DNA of 64,000 bases from Deltaproteobacteria bacterium (GCA_016875395.1 VGRF01000003.1:62001-126000); one strand, 5' to 3'; shown: positions 38,001-46,749, counted from the first letter of the stretch. A program made the numbers and translations. The notes: generated from the letters alone by a model not told the origin.

Positions 38001-40610
38001 GCCGCGCTCGTTCAGCAGCTCGGCGAGGAAGGTGTTGGGGCCTTCGCGAAGGCCGACGCCGCGCCAGCGCGAGATCGCGGTGGTCTGCGACGCGTTCTTC
38101 TGTGCGCCGTCGTAGCTGAGCGGCGGCACGAGCTCGCCGTTCAGGAACAGGCGCACGCTCAGATCCGGGTCGTGCTGGATGCCGACCTTCGTCGACGGAA
38201 TGCGCAGGATCGCGAGGGGGTTGGGATAAACCCAGCGGTTCTCAGGCTCCACCTGCGCGAGCCACGCTGCTCCGAACGCGGCGTCGGGCGGCAGCTCCTC
38301 GGGCTCCTTCGGCGGCGGAGGCGGCAACTCGTCCCAGGTCGCGGTCTGCGTGAACGAGCGCTTCGCGTCGAGCGCAGTCTTCACGACGGGCGTACGCACC
38401 GGCTCGCCGGTGCCGCGGCGTCCGCTCGCCATCGCGTTCACCTGCACGCTCGGGTCCACTGCGAGCATGAAGCGCAGCGTCACCTCTCCGCCTGGCGCCA
38501 CCTGCGCGGCGCGCACGGTCGGAACCGGCGCCGACGCGTCCACCTCGGCGCCGGCGCCGATCACCTCGAGCGATCCGGGCACGGGCTGCACGCCATCGGG
38601 CAGCATCACCACGCCGGAAATGCCCTTCAGCGTTGCGCCGCCGACGCTCACGCGCAGCTCGACGTGCTGCCGCTCGCCAGCCGGCGTGACCGTGAGCTGC
38701 TGATGCAAGCCGCGCGCGGTGGGCGCGCGCTCGAGGAAGAAGTCGGTGCGCCAGAGCGAGCCGCGCTGTGGCTCGACGAACTGCGAGTAGGCGCGGCCCG
38801 CGAAGCGCGAGCCCTCGCACGCGGCGGGCGTGAGACCGTCGGGCAGCGTCTGCATGTCGAGCTGCGCGACGTGCGTGTCCGCGCTCACGAGCGGGAAGTG
38901 GAAGCGGCCGAGCTCGTCCGTGACGACGCTCGTGCCGTCTTCGAGGAAGATGCGCACGCCCGCGACACCCTTGTGCGCGACGTCGCGCGGATCGGCGCAG
39001 CTGCCTTCGAGCACGCGGCCCACGAGCGTGGCGCGCTCGCTGAGCAGATCCGCGACGACGAGCATCGTCGCGCGCGCGGCGTTCGAGGAGAGGATGCCGG
39101 CGCGCACGATCGCCTCGTTCACGGCCTTGCCGCCGCGCACGCCCGCACCGAGGCGCGCGACGTAGCGGACCTCCACCTGTGCGCCGGCCGCGAGCACGCC
39201 GAGCGGAATCGAGAGCGTGCGGCCGTCGGCCGTGACCGCGGGATCCGGCGCGGGCAGGCCGCCGATGCGCAGCGAGCCGCGCTCGAAGCGGAAGCCGGGC
39301 GGGAGGCGGTCTTCGATGAACGCGGGCTGGCCGGCGCTGCCGTTCGGGGCGCCCGCGAGAAGCGTGTAGGGGACGAACTCACCCGGTCCCGCGGTGGCGC
39401 GACCGGCGCGCTTCACCAGCGTGAATGCACCGCTCGGATTCGCGGTGTCGACGGGCACGTCGACCGTCACGATCGGGCCGATCGGGACGGGGAAGTCGTT
39501 GCCGCGCGAGCCGGGCCCTAACACATAGGGCGCGCCGGGAAGCAGCTGCAGCGCGGCGTCGGGAACGCTGGATGGGAACGTGTGCGTCGCGGGCGGCACG
39601 ACTTGAAGGCGGTACGTGCCCGGCGCGACGAGGGGGAAACGGAAGCCGCCCGGCGGGAAGGCGTAGTTGGTGCCGCCGGAGTCCATGACGACTCCGCCCG
39701 AGCTGACGGTGGACGGGAACGTGGACACGCCGTCGTCGCCGAAGACGGCGGCGGGAAGGCCGGTGCCCGAGTCGATCAGCGTGATCTGCGCGCCGTTCAC
39801 GGGTGCGCCGGTCTGCGAGTCGAAGACGACGCCGAGCGGATCCACGAGGACTCCGGCGCTCGTGCTGTCGGCGGCGTCGGCCGGATCGCGATAGGTCGCG
39901 ACCGAGCTGTCGCCCGAGGCGACGGAGAGCACGCAATCTCCGGAAACGGCGGGCGGCGGCCCGCTCATCAGATACCCGACGAACACGCCCGTGTTCGGGC
40001 CCGTCTCCGCCGCGCGCACGACTTCGCTGTCGCCCGCGAGCTGAGAGTCGACGGTGACGAGCACGGACTCCGCGACCAGCGGATCGAGGTTCTGGTCGGC
40101 GTCCGAAACGCGAACGAAGAACGCCTCGCCCTGGTGGTAGGCGCCTCCCCCTAACAAATCGACCGGCGCGCCGAGATTGATCGGCGCGCCTAGGAGATCC
40201 GTGGGGTTCGGCGATGCCACGAACGGGCCGGCGAGCGTGCCGCTCGTGCTGCACATCGCGGCGCCGACGTTCGTCGCGACCGCGCCCAGGTAGCCGGGCG
40301 CGTAGTGAAGGAACTGGGTCGTCGAGGGAGTGCGGATCGTCGTCGTGACGATCGTGTCGGTGTTGGAGAGCACCGCGCTGGGCACGCCGCCGGGCGGCGT
40401 GAACACGCCCTGCGCGGTGTTGGAGATCGGCGTGCCCGGGGGCGTCTGCGCATGGCCGGCGAGCGCGAACAGCGCGATCGCCAGCCACGCGCAGATCCAG
40501 CTTCCGGCGCGCGAACGCACGAAGCCCGCAGCGGGCGCCGCGCGGAGTCGCGAAGACTCCGCGCGGGCCCGCCGGGGCCCATGCATCGGGTTCGGAAGCT
40601 GAGCGCTCAC
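35049..40610 (-). CDS. Giant outer-membrane protein with DUF11/SdrD-like repeats and a C-terminal barrel
   Basis: An 1853-residue exported protein. A signal peptide (WLAIALFALAGHAQ, about residues 39-53) is followed by Ig-like regions: TVDVPVDTANPSGAFTLVKRAGRATAGPG and later a DUF11-type domain (VPYTLLAGAPN to VEVRYVARLG). A carboxypeptidase-regulatory/SdrD-like domain then shows GVAGVRIFLEDGTSVVTDELGRFHFPLV. From about residue 1090 to the end the pattern is alternating amphipathic strands with repeated YGD motifs (FALYGDATEQ, FYALYGDAETAL) and many aromatic girdles, as in large barrels; the last strand region is LRVKVDGENVRDWLEW. Function unknown; a surface anchor, porin or secretion barrel for the small proteins upstream is plausible. 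GTG 40610 lacks a clear binding site, so the start is uncertain. Confidence 0.85.
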   Translation of the reverse strand: MSAQLPNPMHGPRRARAESSRLRAAPAAGFVRSRAGSWICAWLAIALFALAGHAQTPPGTPISNTAQGVFTPPGGVPSAVLSNTDTIVTTTIRTPSTTQFLHYAPGYLGAVATNVGAAMCSTSGTLAGPFVASPNPTDLLGAPINLGAPVDLLGGGAYHQGEAFFVRVSDADQNLDPLVAESVLVTVDSQLAGDSEVVRAAETGPNTGVFVGYLMSGPPPAVSGDCVLSVASGDSSVATYRDPADAADSTSAGVLVDPLGVVFDSQTGAPVNGAQITLIDSGTGLPAAVFGDDGVSTFPSTVSSGGVVMDSGGTNYAFPPGGFRFPLVAPGTYRLQVVPPATHTFPSSVPDAALQLLPGAPYVLGPGSRGNDFPVPIGPIVTVDVPVDTANPSGAFTLVKRAGRATAGPGEFVPYTLLAGAPNGSAGQPAFIEDRLPPGFRFERGSLRIGGLPAPDPAVTADGRTLSIPLGVLAAGAQVEVRYVARLGAGVRGGKAVNEAIVRAGILSSNAARATMLVVADLLSERATLVGRVLEGSCADPRDVAHKGVAGVRIFLEDGTSVVTDELGRFHFPLVSADTHVAQLDMQTLPDGLTPAACEGSRFAGRAYSQFVEPQRGSLWRTDFFLERAPTARGLHQQLTVTPAGERQHVELRVSVGGATLKGISGVVMLPDGVQPVPGSLEVIGAGAEVDASAPVPTVRAAQVAPGGEVTLRFMLAVDPSVQVNAMASGRRGTGEPVRTPVVKTALDAKRSFTQTATWDELPPPPPKEPEELPPDAAFGAAWLAQVEPENRWVYPNPLAILRIPSTKVGIQHDPDLSVRLFLNGELVPPLSYDGAQKNASQTTAISRWRGVGLREGPNTFLAELLNERGEVVASIQEKLHSSGPPVSAELMPTLSTLVADGRIVPVVALKMFDRWGQPVREGMSGRLEVAAPHRAKESVERARERKLAVPNLGATEFVVGKGGIARIELEPTTTTGRFALTVDLADERREEIEGWLSPGRREFTLVALGTGELGFGDNSGDDGTRRAAKVDASDQQGRAALFATGTVRGDWQVTAAYDSDAERTAPGERLRSTLDTEEHFALYGDATEQRYEAPTANGYFLKVQRDRFYALYGDAETALSGNDLSRYERVVTGLKSEYYGEKLRFSGFASDTGQSFARDEIRGNGTSGLYRLSQSPVLVGSDRVRIEVRDRFRPGRVLDVRPQTAQIDYDLDPYSGTLHFRSPVPSRDAQLNPVLIVIEYEVDGPGDAISGGGRIAGLFLGGALEIGATGIHEGRGAQKGDLVGVDLTYEWDEANTLRAEWAGSDSTTFTSSERALAWLVSAEHRSESLELEAYAREQQDGFGLGQLSAIDQGARRVGADLRWRFRERWTFETSSFHEQNLATNDDRQIAESLMKWDDGGRRGVHAGARYVRDSAPATGESTGQLLLGGHYQLFGDKLTLRGGSEVGFGSEGPHGDYADRVGAGADYKLTDWLTLFAQHEITFGDTRRGQDTRVGANVTPWEGGQVALSLGRGGLPTQGAAGASATSSLGATPTASTLGEYGPRTYANLGIAQHWNLFERWGFDLSIDRSQTISGGSTPAFDPDVPTFSGPADDDYTAISIGAGYSHGPTAITTRVETRRGEIEDGWNLMLGALREHERTSYSANVEVFSAERSGPAPTEEDTYAARLSLAYRPLDTRWILLEQLEFEHGLSTTSGSGLRGDRVVNHLKLNYTRDERTQIALQYSAKWVKERIDGATYDSLGHLFGIEARQDFAKGWDIAFHARARQIESDRATDGHYSVGASLGRRLYRNVWASVGYNVIGFEDDEFSQADYTAKGAFLRLRVKVDGENVRDWLEWSPRASRWLAGGRGQR
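40539..40565. repeat. 11-bp-stem perfect inverted repeat within a coding region
   Basis: CGCGCGGAGTC pairs with GACTCCGCGCG around GCGAA. It lies in the signal-peptide-proximal codons of the 1853-residue gene, close to its start, and shares the GAAGACTC word with two intergenic hairpins. It could affect translation of the giant gene. Confidence 0.45.
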
Positions 40611-40616
40611 GAGTCG

Positions 40617-41724
40617 CTACTGAATGACGACTCGGAAGCGCACCGTGGCCTGCGACGTCGAGCACGAACTCGCCCTCGTCGTCGGCCGCCGCGTTGGTCA
40701 GCGGCGTCGCAGCGCCGCCGTAGAGGTTCGGCGCCGTGACCTGAATGCCCGCGAGAGGGCCATAGCCATTCAAGTCGAAGTCGACCGTGCCGTTCGCGAT
40801 CTCCGAGGCCAGGCTGTCGCTCACCGCCACGTTCGTGGCGGTCGCGGTGGCGGTACCCGCATTCGAGATCGTGATCGTGTACTCGACCGTCGCGCCGGGG
40901 ATCGCCTTCGGGTTGACGCCGAGGTTGATCGGGTCGCTGATCACGACCGAGGCCTTGGCGACGGTGATCGACGCCGTCTGCACCTGGTACGCGCCGGCAT
41001 CGCTGTGGAGGCCGTCGTTCGCCACGTCGGCGAAGCCGCCGAGATCCGCGAACACGATGTCGACACCCGCCGTGTCCGCGCCCGCGGAGTTCGTGACGAC
41101 CGCGCCGAGACCGGCGGCGCCGCCCGCGCGGACCTGCGCGCTGAGCGTGATCGCCGAGACATCGCCATCCACCCGCCCGACCGGGACGCTGCGAACGACC
41201 CAGACGGTGACGTCGGCGTCTTCAACGAGCTCGTCGATGAACGTCGCGGTGTCGGCCAAAGGCTCGTAGATGTCGTCGCCGTCGTCGACCACGACGGTCG
41301 TTCCCGTCATGTCGAAGTCGTCCGGGCCGACGACGAACGGATCCGTTCCGTTCGTAGCGGTCAGCACGTAGTCCTGCGTCGAGTTACCCGTGTTGGTGAC
41401 GGTGAACTCGAGGACTTCGTTGACACCGTTCACCGGGACGCCCGTGTAGGTGCCGGCCACTTCGTTGACGATGTGGCTGATGCTGTTGTCGACGAGGAAC
41501 GTGGTGTCGGAGCCGTTGTTGACGCCCGGATTGCTGTTGCCGGCGCCCGGCGCCGATTCGATCACCGGCTGCGCTGTGGCGCTGATGTCGTAGGACACCG
41601 TCGCGCGGTTCGCGATGGACGTACCTGAGTCCGTCCCGATGGCCTGCGCACCCTGCGCAGCCACGATCAAGAGCGCGGCCGAGAAGATCCCGGCGCGCGC
41701 GTTGTTTCTCCAAACCCGTTGCAT
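40617..41724 (-). CDS. Secreted DUF11-type Ig-like protein, probable frameshift near its end
   Basis: A secreted protein of about 368 residues after repair. The signal peptide is AGIFSAALLIVAAQGAQA-IG, then a DUF11-like series: TSIANRATVSYDI, VLEFTVTNTGNSTQDYVLTA, ATVEYTITISNAGTATATATNVAVSD. The frame runs past EGEFVLDVA into shadow sequence; dropping one base near 40655 (GCAGGCC) instead gives ATVRFRVVIQ and a TAG at 40617-40619. That ending matches the C termini of the sister genes. AGGAGAAAG precedes ATG 41724. The gene sits seven bases before the giant barrel gene. Confidence 0.75.
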
Positions 41725-41778
41725 GGTCTTTCTCCTGGTTGTTGGGAACGAAGGAACGAGCGAGAGATCCACGCGCCG

Positions 41779-42279
41779 CTACTCGAGCTGCGCGAGGAAG
41801 CGCACCGACCGCTGCTCGGCCGGAGCGAGGGGCGCCGCGAAGACCCAGCGCACGTGCGTGTAATCGCTGGCGAGGGCAGGACGGCGCGTGCCGTCCTCGT
41901 TCGCGACGGTCAGTTTCTCGGGGCGATCGAAGCGGAAGCCGCCGTCGACCGAGAACAGCACCTGTGCGCCCGCGTCCGTCGCGGTGCCGTCCAGGTACGT
42001 CACCTCGGCAGGAATCGGATCCGTGACGACCACGCGATCCGCGTTCTGCTGCGAGATGTTCTTCGCCTCGATCGTGTAGGCGACGACGTCGCCCGGCACG
42101 ACCTCGGCCGCCGGCACGTACAGCTCGGCCGCCGTGCCGTCGGGGTTCTGCGCGAGCACGCGCTTCTCGACCTTCGCCGAGAGCGAGATGCTCCCGGCCT
42201 CGGCGAGTGCGCCCGTCGCGCAAAGCAGCGCGGCGGCCATCGCCGCGCCGAGTCGCATTCGATTCGTGTGAAGAGTCAT
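41779..42279 (-). CDS. Secreted DUF11-type protein
   Basis: A 166-residue exported protein: a signal peptide (GAAMAAALLCATGALA-EA) and one DUF11-like Ig domain (VPAAEVVPGDVVAYTIEAKNISQQNADRVVVTDPIPAEVTYLDGTA), ending RSVRFLAQLE. GGGAGGAAACCC gives an excellent ribosome binding site for ATG 42279. Part of a five-gene minus-strand run. DUF11 domains occur in surface and adhesion proteins. Confidence 0.88.
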   Translation of the reverse strand: MTLHTNRMRLGAAMAAALLCATGALAEAGSISLSAKVEKRVLAQNPDGTAAELYVPAAEVVPGDVVAYTIEAKNISQQNADRVVVTDPIPAEVTYLDGTATDAGAQVLFSVDGGFRFDRPEKLTVANEDGTRRPALASDYTHVRWVFAAPLAPAEQRSVRFLAQLE

Positions 42280-42291
42280 TGGGTTTCCTCC

Positions 42292-43302
42292 CTAATCAAT
42301 CGTGACTTGGAACGTGATCACTTCTGCTGGCCCCCCGGCCGGCAGCGAACCGAGGCCGACGCTGATCGCGCCGGCCGTGGTGAATCCGAAGTCCGCCTCG
42401 TCGACGGGCGAGTCGGCCGCGTCGGTGAGCGGAACCGCGTTGCGCATCATCGAGCCCGGCACGTAGGTCGTGTTCGCCGGGATGGCGTCGGTGAGCGTGG
42501 TCGCGTCGGCGTTGCCGACTCCTGCGACCGTGACGGTGAGCGTGTAGGTGATCGTCGCGCCCGGAACCGGCTGCGCGCCGCCGAACGGGTCTGCGATCGC
42601 CGAGGTCTTCGCGATCGTGAGCGCGACGGCGGAGACCTGATAAGTGCCCTGATCCGAGTCGTCGCCGCCGCTCGTGCCGACGATCGCGTCCGTGCCGAGC
42701 TCGCCGGCGCCGGGGAACACGTCGCCGGGCAAGCCCGTGCCCGTCGTCGACGCCGCGGCCAGGAGACTGTCGCCGAGGTCGCCGCTCACGAGCGGAGCGG
42801 GGATGTCGCTCAGCGCGAACACGACGATGTCGTCCTGCGCGGCCAGATTCGCGTCGAGGACCGGGTCGTTCACGCCGTTGCTGTAGAGCGTGTCGACGCC
42901 GACGTCGTAAACGCCGTTCGCGTTGGCGTCGAGGTAGATCGCCGCGAACACCGGATTGAAGTCGTCGCCCGCGAGACCGTTGTTCACACTGAGCGCGAAC
43001 GCGTCGATGCCGTTGCCGGTGTTCGTGACGCGGTACGTGAGCACGCGCGCGCTCGACGGCGAGTTCACGAGCACGTTGCCGATCGAGAGCAGCGTCACGT
43101 CGACGTCGATCAACTCGGCGACGGTGATCGTGTTCGGCGTGCTGCTCGCCGACACCGGCGAGCCGCCCACGTCCGCGGTCACGGTGGCAGTGTTCACGAT
43201 GTCCGTGCCGGCTGCGGTGCCCAGCGCATGGACGGAGCTCGCAGTCGCGAGCACGCACACTGCGGCTCCGACTGCTCGCCTCAGACTCGCTAGTGACTTC
43301 AT
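42292..43302 (-). CDS. Secreted DUF11-type protein
   Basis: A 336-residue exported protein with the signal peptide VGAAVCVLATASSVHA-LG. The mature part has two Ig-like units: TDIVNTATVTADVGG with ARVLTYRVTNTGNGIDAFALSVNNG, and the DUF11 unit GATITYTLTVTVAGVGNADATTLTDAIPANTTYVPGS. The calcium-like Asp/Asn loop DANANGVYDVGVD resembles SdrD or dockerin-type sites. It ends EVITFQVTID. AGGAGG precedes ATG 43302. It is paralogous to the gene at 40617. Confidence 0.9.
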   Translation of the reverse strand: MKSLASLRRAVGAAVCVLATASSVHALGTAAGTDIVNTATVTADVGGSPVSASSTPNTITVAELIDVDVTLLSIGNVLVNSPSSARVLTYRVTNTGNGIDAFALSVNNGLAGDDFNPVFAAIYLDANANGVYDVGVDTLYSNGVNDPVLDANLAAQDDIVVFALSDIPAPLVSGDLGDSLLAAASTTGTGLPGDVFPGAGELGTDAIVGTSGGDDSDQGTYQVSAVALTIAKTSAIADPFGGAQPVPGATITYTLTVTVAGVGNADATTLTDAIPANTTYVPGSMMRNAVPLTDAADSPVDEADFGFTTAGAISVGLGSLPAGGPAEVITFQVTID

Positions 43303-43324
43303 CTCGAATCCTCCTGCTGTGTCT

Positions 43325-43624
43325 TCACTGCACACGCGCCTGGAAGCGCAGCTCGAAGCTCGGCGTGGCGCTCAGCGATGCGCCGGCGAGCGTCCCGCTC
43401 GGGCGCACGCGCGTTGCACGCGCTGCCGCGTCGCATCCGTCGGCGTCGCGCATCGGCGCGCATGTGAACGTGTTCGCGCCGCTGTCGAGCCCGACGTCGA
43501 AGTCGGGCTCGGCGGAGAAGAGCGCGGCGACGGCGACCAGCGCGCACGCAAGTGTCCGTGCTCTCGCGCAGAGCTCGCGCGAGCAAGCGCGGCCGCCTGC
43601 CACATTTGGGCTACGTAGATTCAC
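43325..43624 (-). CDS. Small secreted protein, first gene of the surface locus
   Basis: About 99 residues: a signal peptide (ARTLACALVAVAALFSA) followed by roughly 60 residues with two cysteines (TFTCAPMRDADGC) and the C-terminal strand SFELRFQARVQ, similar to the ends of the next three proteins. The start is uncertain: GTG 43624 and GTG 43603 are possible, the frame extends to TTG 43654, and none has a good binding site. The 192 bases upstream of it hold no gene. Confidence 0.6.
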   Translation of the reverse strand: MNLRSPNVAGGRACSRELCARARTLACALVAVAALFSAEPDFDVGLDSGANTFTCAPMRDADGCDAAARATRVRPSGTLAGASLSATPSFELRFQARVQ

Positions 43625-43846
43625 CCAGACGGTTTCGTCAGAACGGCAGAGCAATCAACCGGCAAAATGCCCAGGCGGCTCGCGCTCGAACCTCGCTTCA
43701 TGCACCGCGGTTGCGAAGACGCGCAGCCGATCCACGAAGGGCCGTCTCCACGAGGAGTTGCGCAGGCTGGTTGCCGCGCGGTGAGTGTGTTTCCGCCCGG
43801 GGCCCGCGCGCACTGAGCTACCAGTCGCAATTCAAGGAGACGCGAG

Positions 43847-45094
43847 ATGGCGAACGGCGCGGCACCGGAGCCCGTGGTCGAGAGCAAGTACACGCGCAAG
43901 CTGCGCCCGAACACGCGCAAGTCGGAGCACGCAACGCGCGACGAAATCCGCCTGCTCTCGCCGGACTTCTACGCCGACCTTCATCCGCTCTGCACGTGGA
44001 TGCGCGCGCATGCGCCGGTCTACTGGGACGACGCGACCGGAATCTGGGGGATCGCTCGCTACGACGACATCATGACCGTCGCGCGCGAGTGGGAGACGTT
44101 CTGCTCCCGCGAGGGCTCGCGGCCGGACAGCTCGGTGCCGAGCATGATCAACTTCGATCCCCCGCAGCACACGCTGCGCCGCCGCATCATCTCGGCAGGC
44201 TTTACGCATCGCCGCGTGCAGGACCACGAGGTGTTCCTGCGCCGCAAAGTGCGCGAGTTGCTCGATGCGGCCGCGGCGAAGGGCCGCTGCGACTTCGTGC
44301 GCGACGTCGCGACGCCGCTGCCGATGTACATGATCGGCGAGTTGATGGGCCTGCCCGAAGCGGACCACGACACGCTGCTGCATTGGTCCGACTTGTTCGC
44401 GACGGGCAACGCTGAGATCGGCCTGCAGGTGCGCGACGCGGTGATCGCCTACGCCGAGTACATCCAGCGCGTGATCGCGCAGCGCCGCGGCGGGAGCGCG
44501 GAAGATCTCGTGAGCCTGGCGGTGAACGCCGTCGTCGACGGCGAGCGGCTCAGCGAGGACGATCTGATCTTCGAGACGATGCTCGTGCTCGTGGGCGGCG
44601 ACGAGACCACGCGCCACGTGATCAGCGGCGGCCTCGCGGCGCTGCTCGAGCATCCCGCGCAGCTCGCGAAGCTGCGCGCGAATCCGGCGCTCGTGCCGAG
44701 CGCCGTCGAGGAAATGCTGCGCTGGGTGACGCCGATCCAGAACATGAACCGCACCGCGACGCGCGACGCCGAGCTGCGCGGCCAAAAGATCCGCGCGGGC
44801 GACCGCATGCTGCTGCTGTATCCGTCCGGCAATCGCGACGAGGCGGTGTTCCGTGACCCGTTCGCGTTCGACATCGAGCGCACGCCCAACGACCACGTCG
44901 CGTTCGGCGGCTTCGGCCGCCACCACTGCCTCGGCGCACAGCTCGCGCGCCTCGAGCTGCGCGTGCTCTTCGAAGAACTGCTCGCGCGCTGGAGCGACGT
45001 GCGGCTGGCGGAGCCCGCACAGCCGCTGCGCCGGCGCCGCGGCACCTTCGTGCTCGGGATCGAGGAGATGCCGGTCGTGGTGGCGCGCAGCTGA
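43847..45094 (+). CDS. Cytochrome P450
   Basis: A 415-residue P450 with the I-helix LVGGDETTRHVISGG, the K-helix EEMLRWVTP and the haem loop FGGFGRHHCLG (Cys361). These features resemble the sterol and fatty-acid P450 group of actinobacteria and proteobacteria (CYP125/CYP142 neighbourhood), a placement made by eye. ATG 43847 follows CAAGGAGACG. No ferredoxin gene is adjacent. Confidence 0.93.
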   Translation: MANGAAPEPVVESKYTRKLRPNTRKSEHATRDEIRLLSPDFYADLHPLCTWMRAHAPVYWDDATGIWGIARYDDIMTVAREWETFCSREGSRPDSSVPSMINFDPPQHTLRRRIISAGFTHRRVQDHEVFLRRKVRELLDAAAAKGRCDFVRDVATPLPMYMIGELMGLPEADHDTLLHWSDLFATGNAEIGLQVRDAVIAYAEYIQRVIAQRRGGSAEDLVSLAVNAVVDGERLSEDDLIFETMLVLVGGDETTRHVISGGLAALLEHPAQLAKLRANPALVPSAVEEMLRWVTPIQNMNRTATRDAELRGQKIRAGDRMLLLYPSGNRDEAVFRDPFAFDIERTPNDHVAFGGFGRHHCLGAQLARLELRVLFEELLARWSDVRLAEPAQPLRRRRGTFVLGIEEMPVVVARS

Positions 45095-45109
45095 CTCCCT
45101 GCGCGGCGC

Positions 45110-45883
45110 TCACCCCCGCCGCATCTCCTGACCGCCGCCGTACACGTACAGCCGCTCGCCCGTCACGTACGACGCGCGCTCCGACACGAAGAAGCGCACC
45201 GCGTTCGCGACGTCTTCCGGCTGACACACGCGCCCGAACGGCATCGTGCGGTCGAGCTGGTGGATGTCCTCGACGCCCGCCGCCGCCTTCGCGAGCCGAC
45301 GCCCCATCTCCGTCTCCACGAGTCCCGGCGCGACGATGTTCACGTGGATGTTCTTGTGGCGGACCTCTTTCGCGAGCGTGAACGCGAGCGCCTCGAGCGC
45401 CGCCTTGCCCATGTTGTACGGCGCGCCGTTCGCGCCGTAACCGATCGTCGCCGCGCTCGAGATCATCACGATGTCGCCGCGCGGCCGCGCCTTCATGCTC
45501 GGCAGCACGAGCTGGCACAGGTAGTGCGCGCCGAACGCGTGCGTGCGCACCACGCGCTCCATCTCCGCGGGGTCGGTCTTCTCCACGCTGTTGCCGCGGC
45601 TCGCGATGCCGGCGTTGTTGACGAGAATGTCGACGTGGCCGAAGTCGCGCAGGATCGCTTCGACCATGCGCTGGTCCTCGTCGTAGCTGTCGACCGACGC
45701 GGCGTACGCACGCGCGCGGCGCCCGAGCTTCTCGATCGCGGCGACGGTCTCGCGCGCGGCGTCTTCCTCGCGCCGGTAGTTCACCGCGATGTCCGCGCCG
45801 TCTTCGGCGAGCGCGAGCGCGATGCCGCGGCCGATGCCGCGGCTACCGCCGGTGACGAGTGCGACGCGACCTGCGAGGGACAT
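45110..45883 (-). CDS. Short-chain dehydrogenase/reductase (SDR)
   Basis: A 257-residue FabG-like SDR: TGGSRGIG, NYRREED (an Arg-rich loop favouring NADP), NNAGIA, the Ser in MISSAATIGYG and YNMGK as the YxxxK pair. The C terminus YVTGERLYVYGGGQEM has the family's pattern. GAAGGAG precedes ATG 45883. It converges with the P450 across 15 bases and diverges from the metallo-beta-lactamase-fold gene across 78. Confidence 0.9.
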   Translation of the reverse strand: MSLAGRVALVTGGSRGIGRGIALALAEDGADIAVNYRREEDAARETVAAIEKLGRRARAYAASVDSYDEDQRMVEAILRDFGHVDILVNNAGIASRGNSVEKTDPAEMERVVRTHAFGAHYLCQLVLPSMKARPRGDIVMISSAATIGYGANGAPYNMGKAALEALAFTLAKEVRHKNIHVNIVAPGLVETEMGRRLAKAAAGVEDIHQLDRTMPFGRVCQPEDVANAVRFFVSERASYVTGERLYVYGGGQEMRRG

Positions 45884-45961
45884 GAGTGCTCCTTCGTTCG
45901 GGCGCGCGACCGTAGCTACGCGCATTCGCGGCGTGCGACTCTCGCGCGCGAAGGAGCCGCG

Positions 45962-46735
45962 ATGGCGCTGCGCGTCGCCGAGCGTTGGTTCTCGCGCCGC
46001 GAAGTCGGCCGCGGCGTGACGCTCTTGTGGGAGCCGCACGTGGCGCCGCTCCTGCGCTGCAACGTCTGGCACGTGCGCGGCCGCGCGCGCGACCTCGTCG
46101 TCGACACCGGCCTCGGCGTCGCGAGCCTCGTCGACGCCGCGCGCGACCTCTTCGAGCGGCCGCTCGCCGCCGTCGCGACGCACGTGCATCACGACCACAC
46201 CGGCGGAATGCACGAGTTCGCGGAGCGCTGGATTCACGCGAGCGAGGCGGATGCGATGGCGAGCGGCGAGAACAACCTCCCGCTCGAGCTCGCCGCCTAC
46301 GACGACGCGACGCGCAAGTTCTTCGCCAATCTCGGCTACGACCTCAGCGCGGGCCTAATCACTGCGATCCCGCGCGAAGGCTTCGACCCTGCCGCGCATC
46401 GGCTCGCAGCCGCCACCGCGACGCGCGTGCTGCACGAGGGCGACGTGATCGACCTCGGCGACCGCGCGTTCGAGGTGCTGCACCTGCCCGGCCACTCGCC
46501 CGGCAGCATCGGCCTTTGGGATGCGAAGAGCGGCACGCTCTTCTCCGGCGACGCGATCTACGACGGCCCGCTGCTCGACCAGATCCCCGGCGCGAACGTT
46601 CCCGATTACCTGGCGACGATGCGGCGGCTGCGCGAGCTGCCCGTGAGCGTCGTGCACGGCGGGCACGATCCGAGCTTCGGGCGAGCACGGCTCGTCGAGA
46701 TCGCGGACGATTATCTCGCGCGGCGCACCGCGTAG
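45962..46735 (+). CDS. Metallo-beta-lactamase-fold hydrolase
   Basis: A 257-residue MBL-fold enzyme. The metal-binding motif is THVHHDHTGG (HxHxDH), followed by His in LHLPGHSPGSIGLWD, the bridging Asp in LFSGDAIYDGP and the last His in VVHGGHDPSF. Lactonase, glyoxalase II or thioesterase activity is possible. GAAGGAG precedes ATG 45962. Confidence 0.92.
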   Translation: MALRVAERWFSRREVGRGVTLLWEPHVAPLLRCNVWHVRGRARDLVVDTGLGVASLVDAARDLFERPLAAVATHVHHDHTGGMHEFAERWIHASEADAMASGENNLPLELAAYDDATRKFFANLGYDLSAGLITAIPREGFDPAAHRLAAATATRVLHEGDVIDLGDRAFEVLHLPGHSPGSIGLWDAKSGTLFSGDAIYDGPLLDQIPGANVPDYLATMRRLRELPVSVVHGGHDPSFGRARLVEIADDYLARRTA

Positions 46736-46749
46736 ACCCACTCGCTCGG

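Noticed and set aside
35946-39521. 1191-residue plus-strand open frame opposite the giant barrel gene
   Set aside because: Composition (Arg, Glu, Ala, Val) lacks any domain; the opposite frame has a signal peptide, ordered domains and a barrel.
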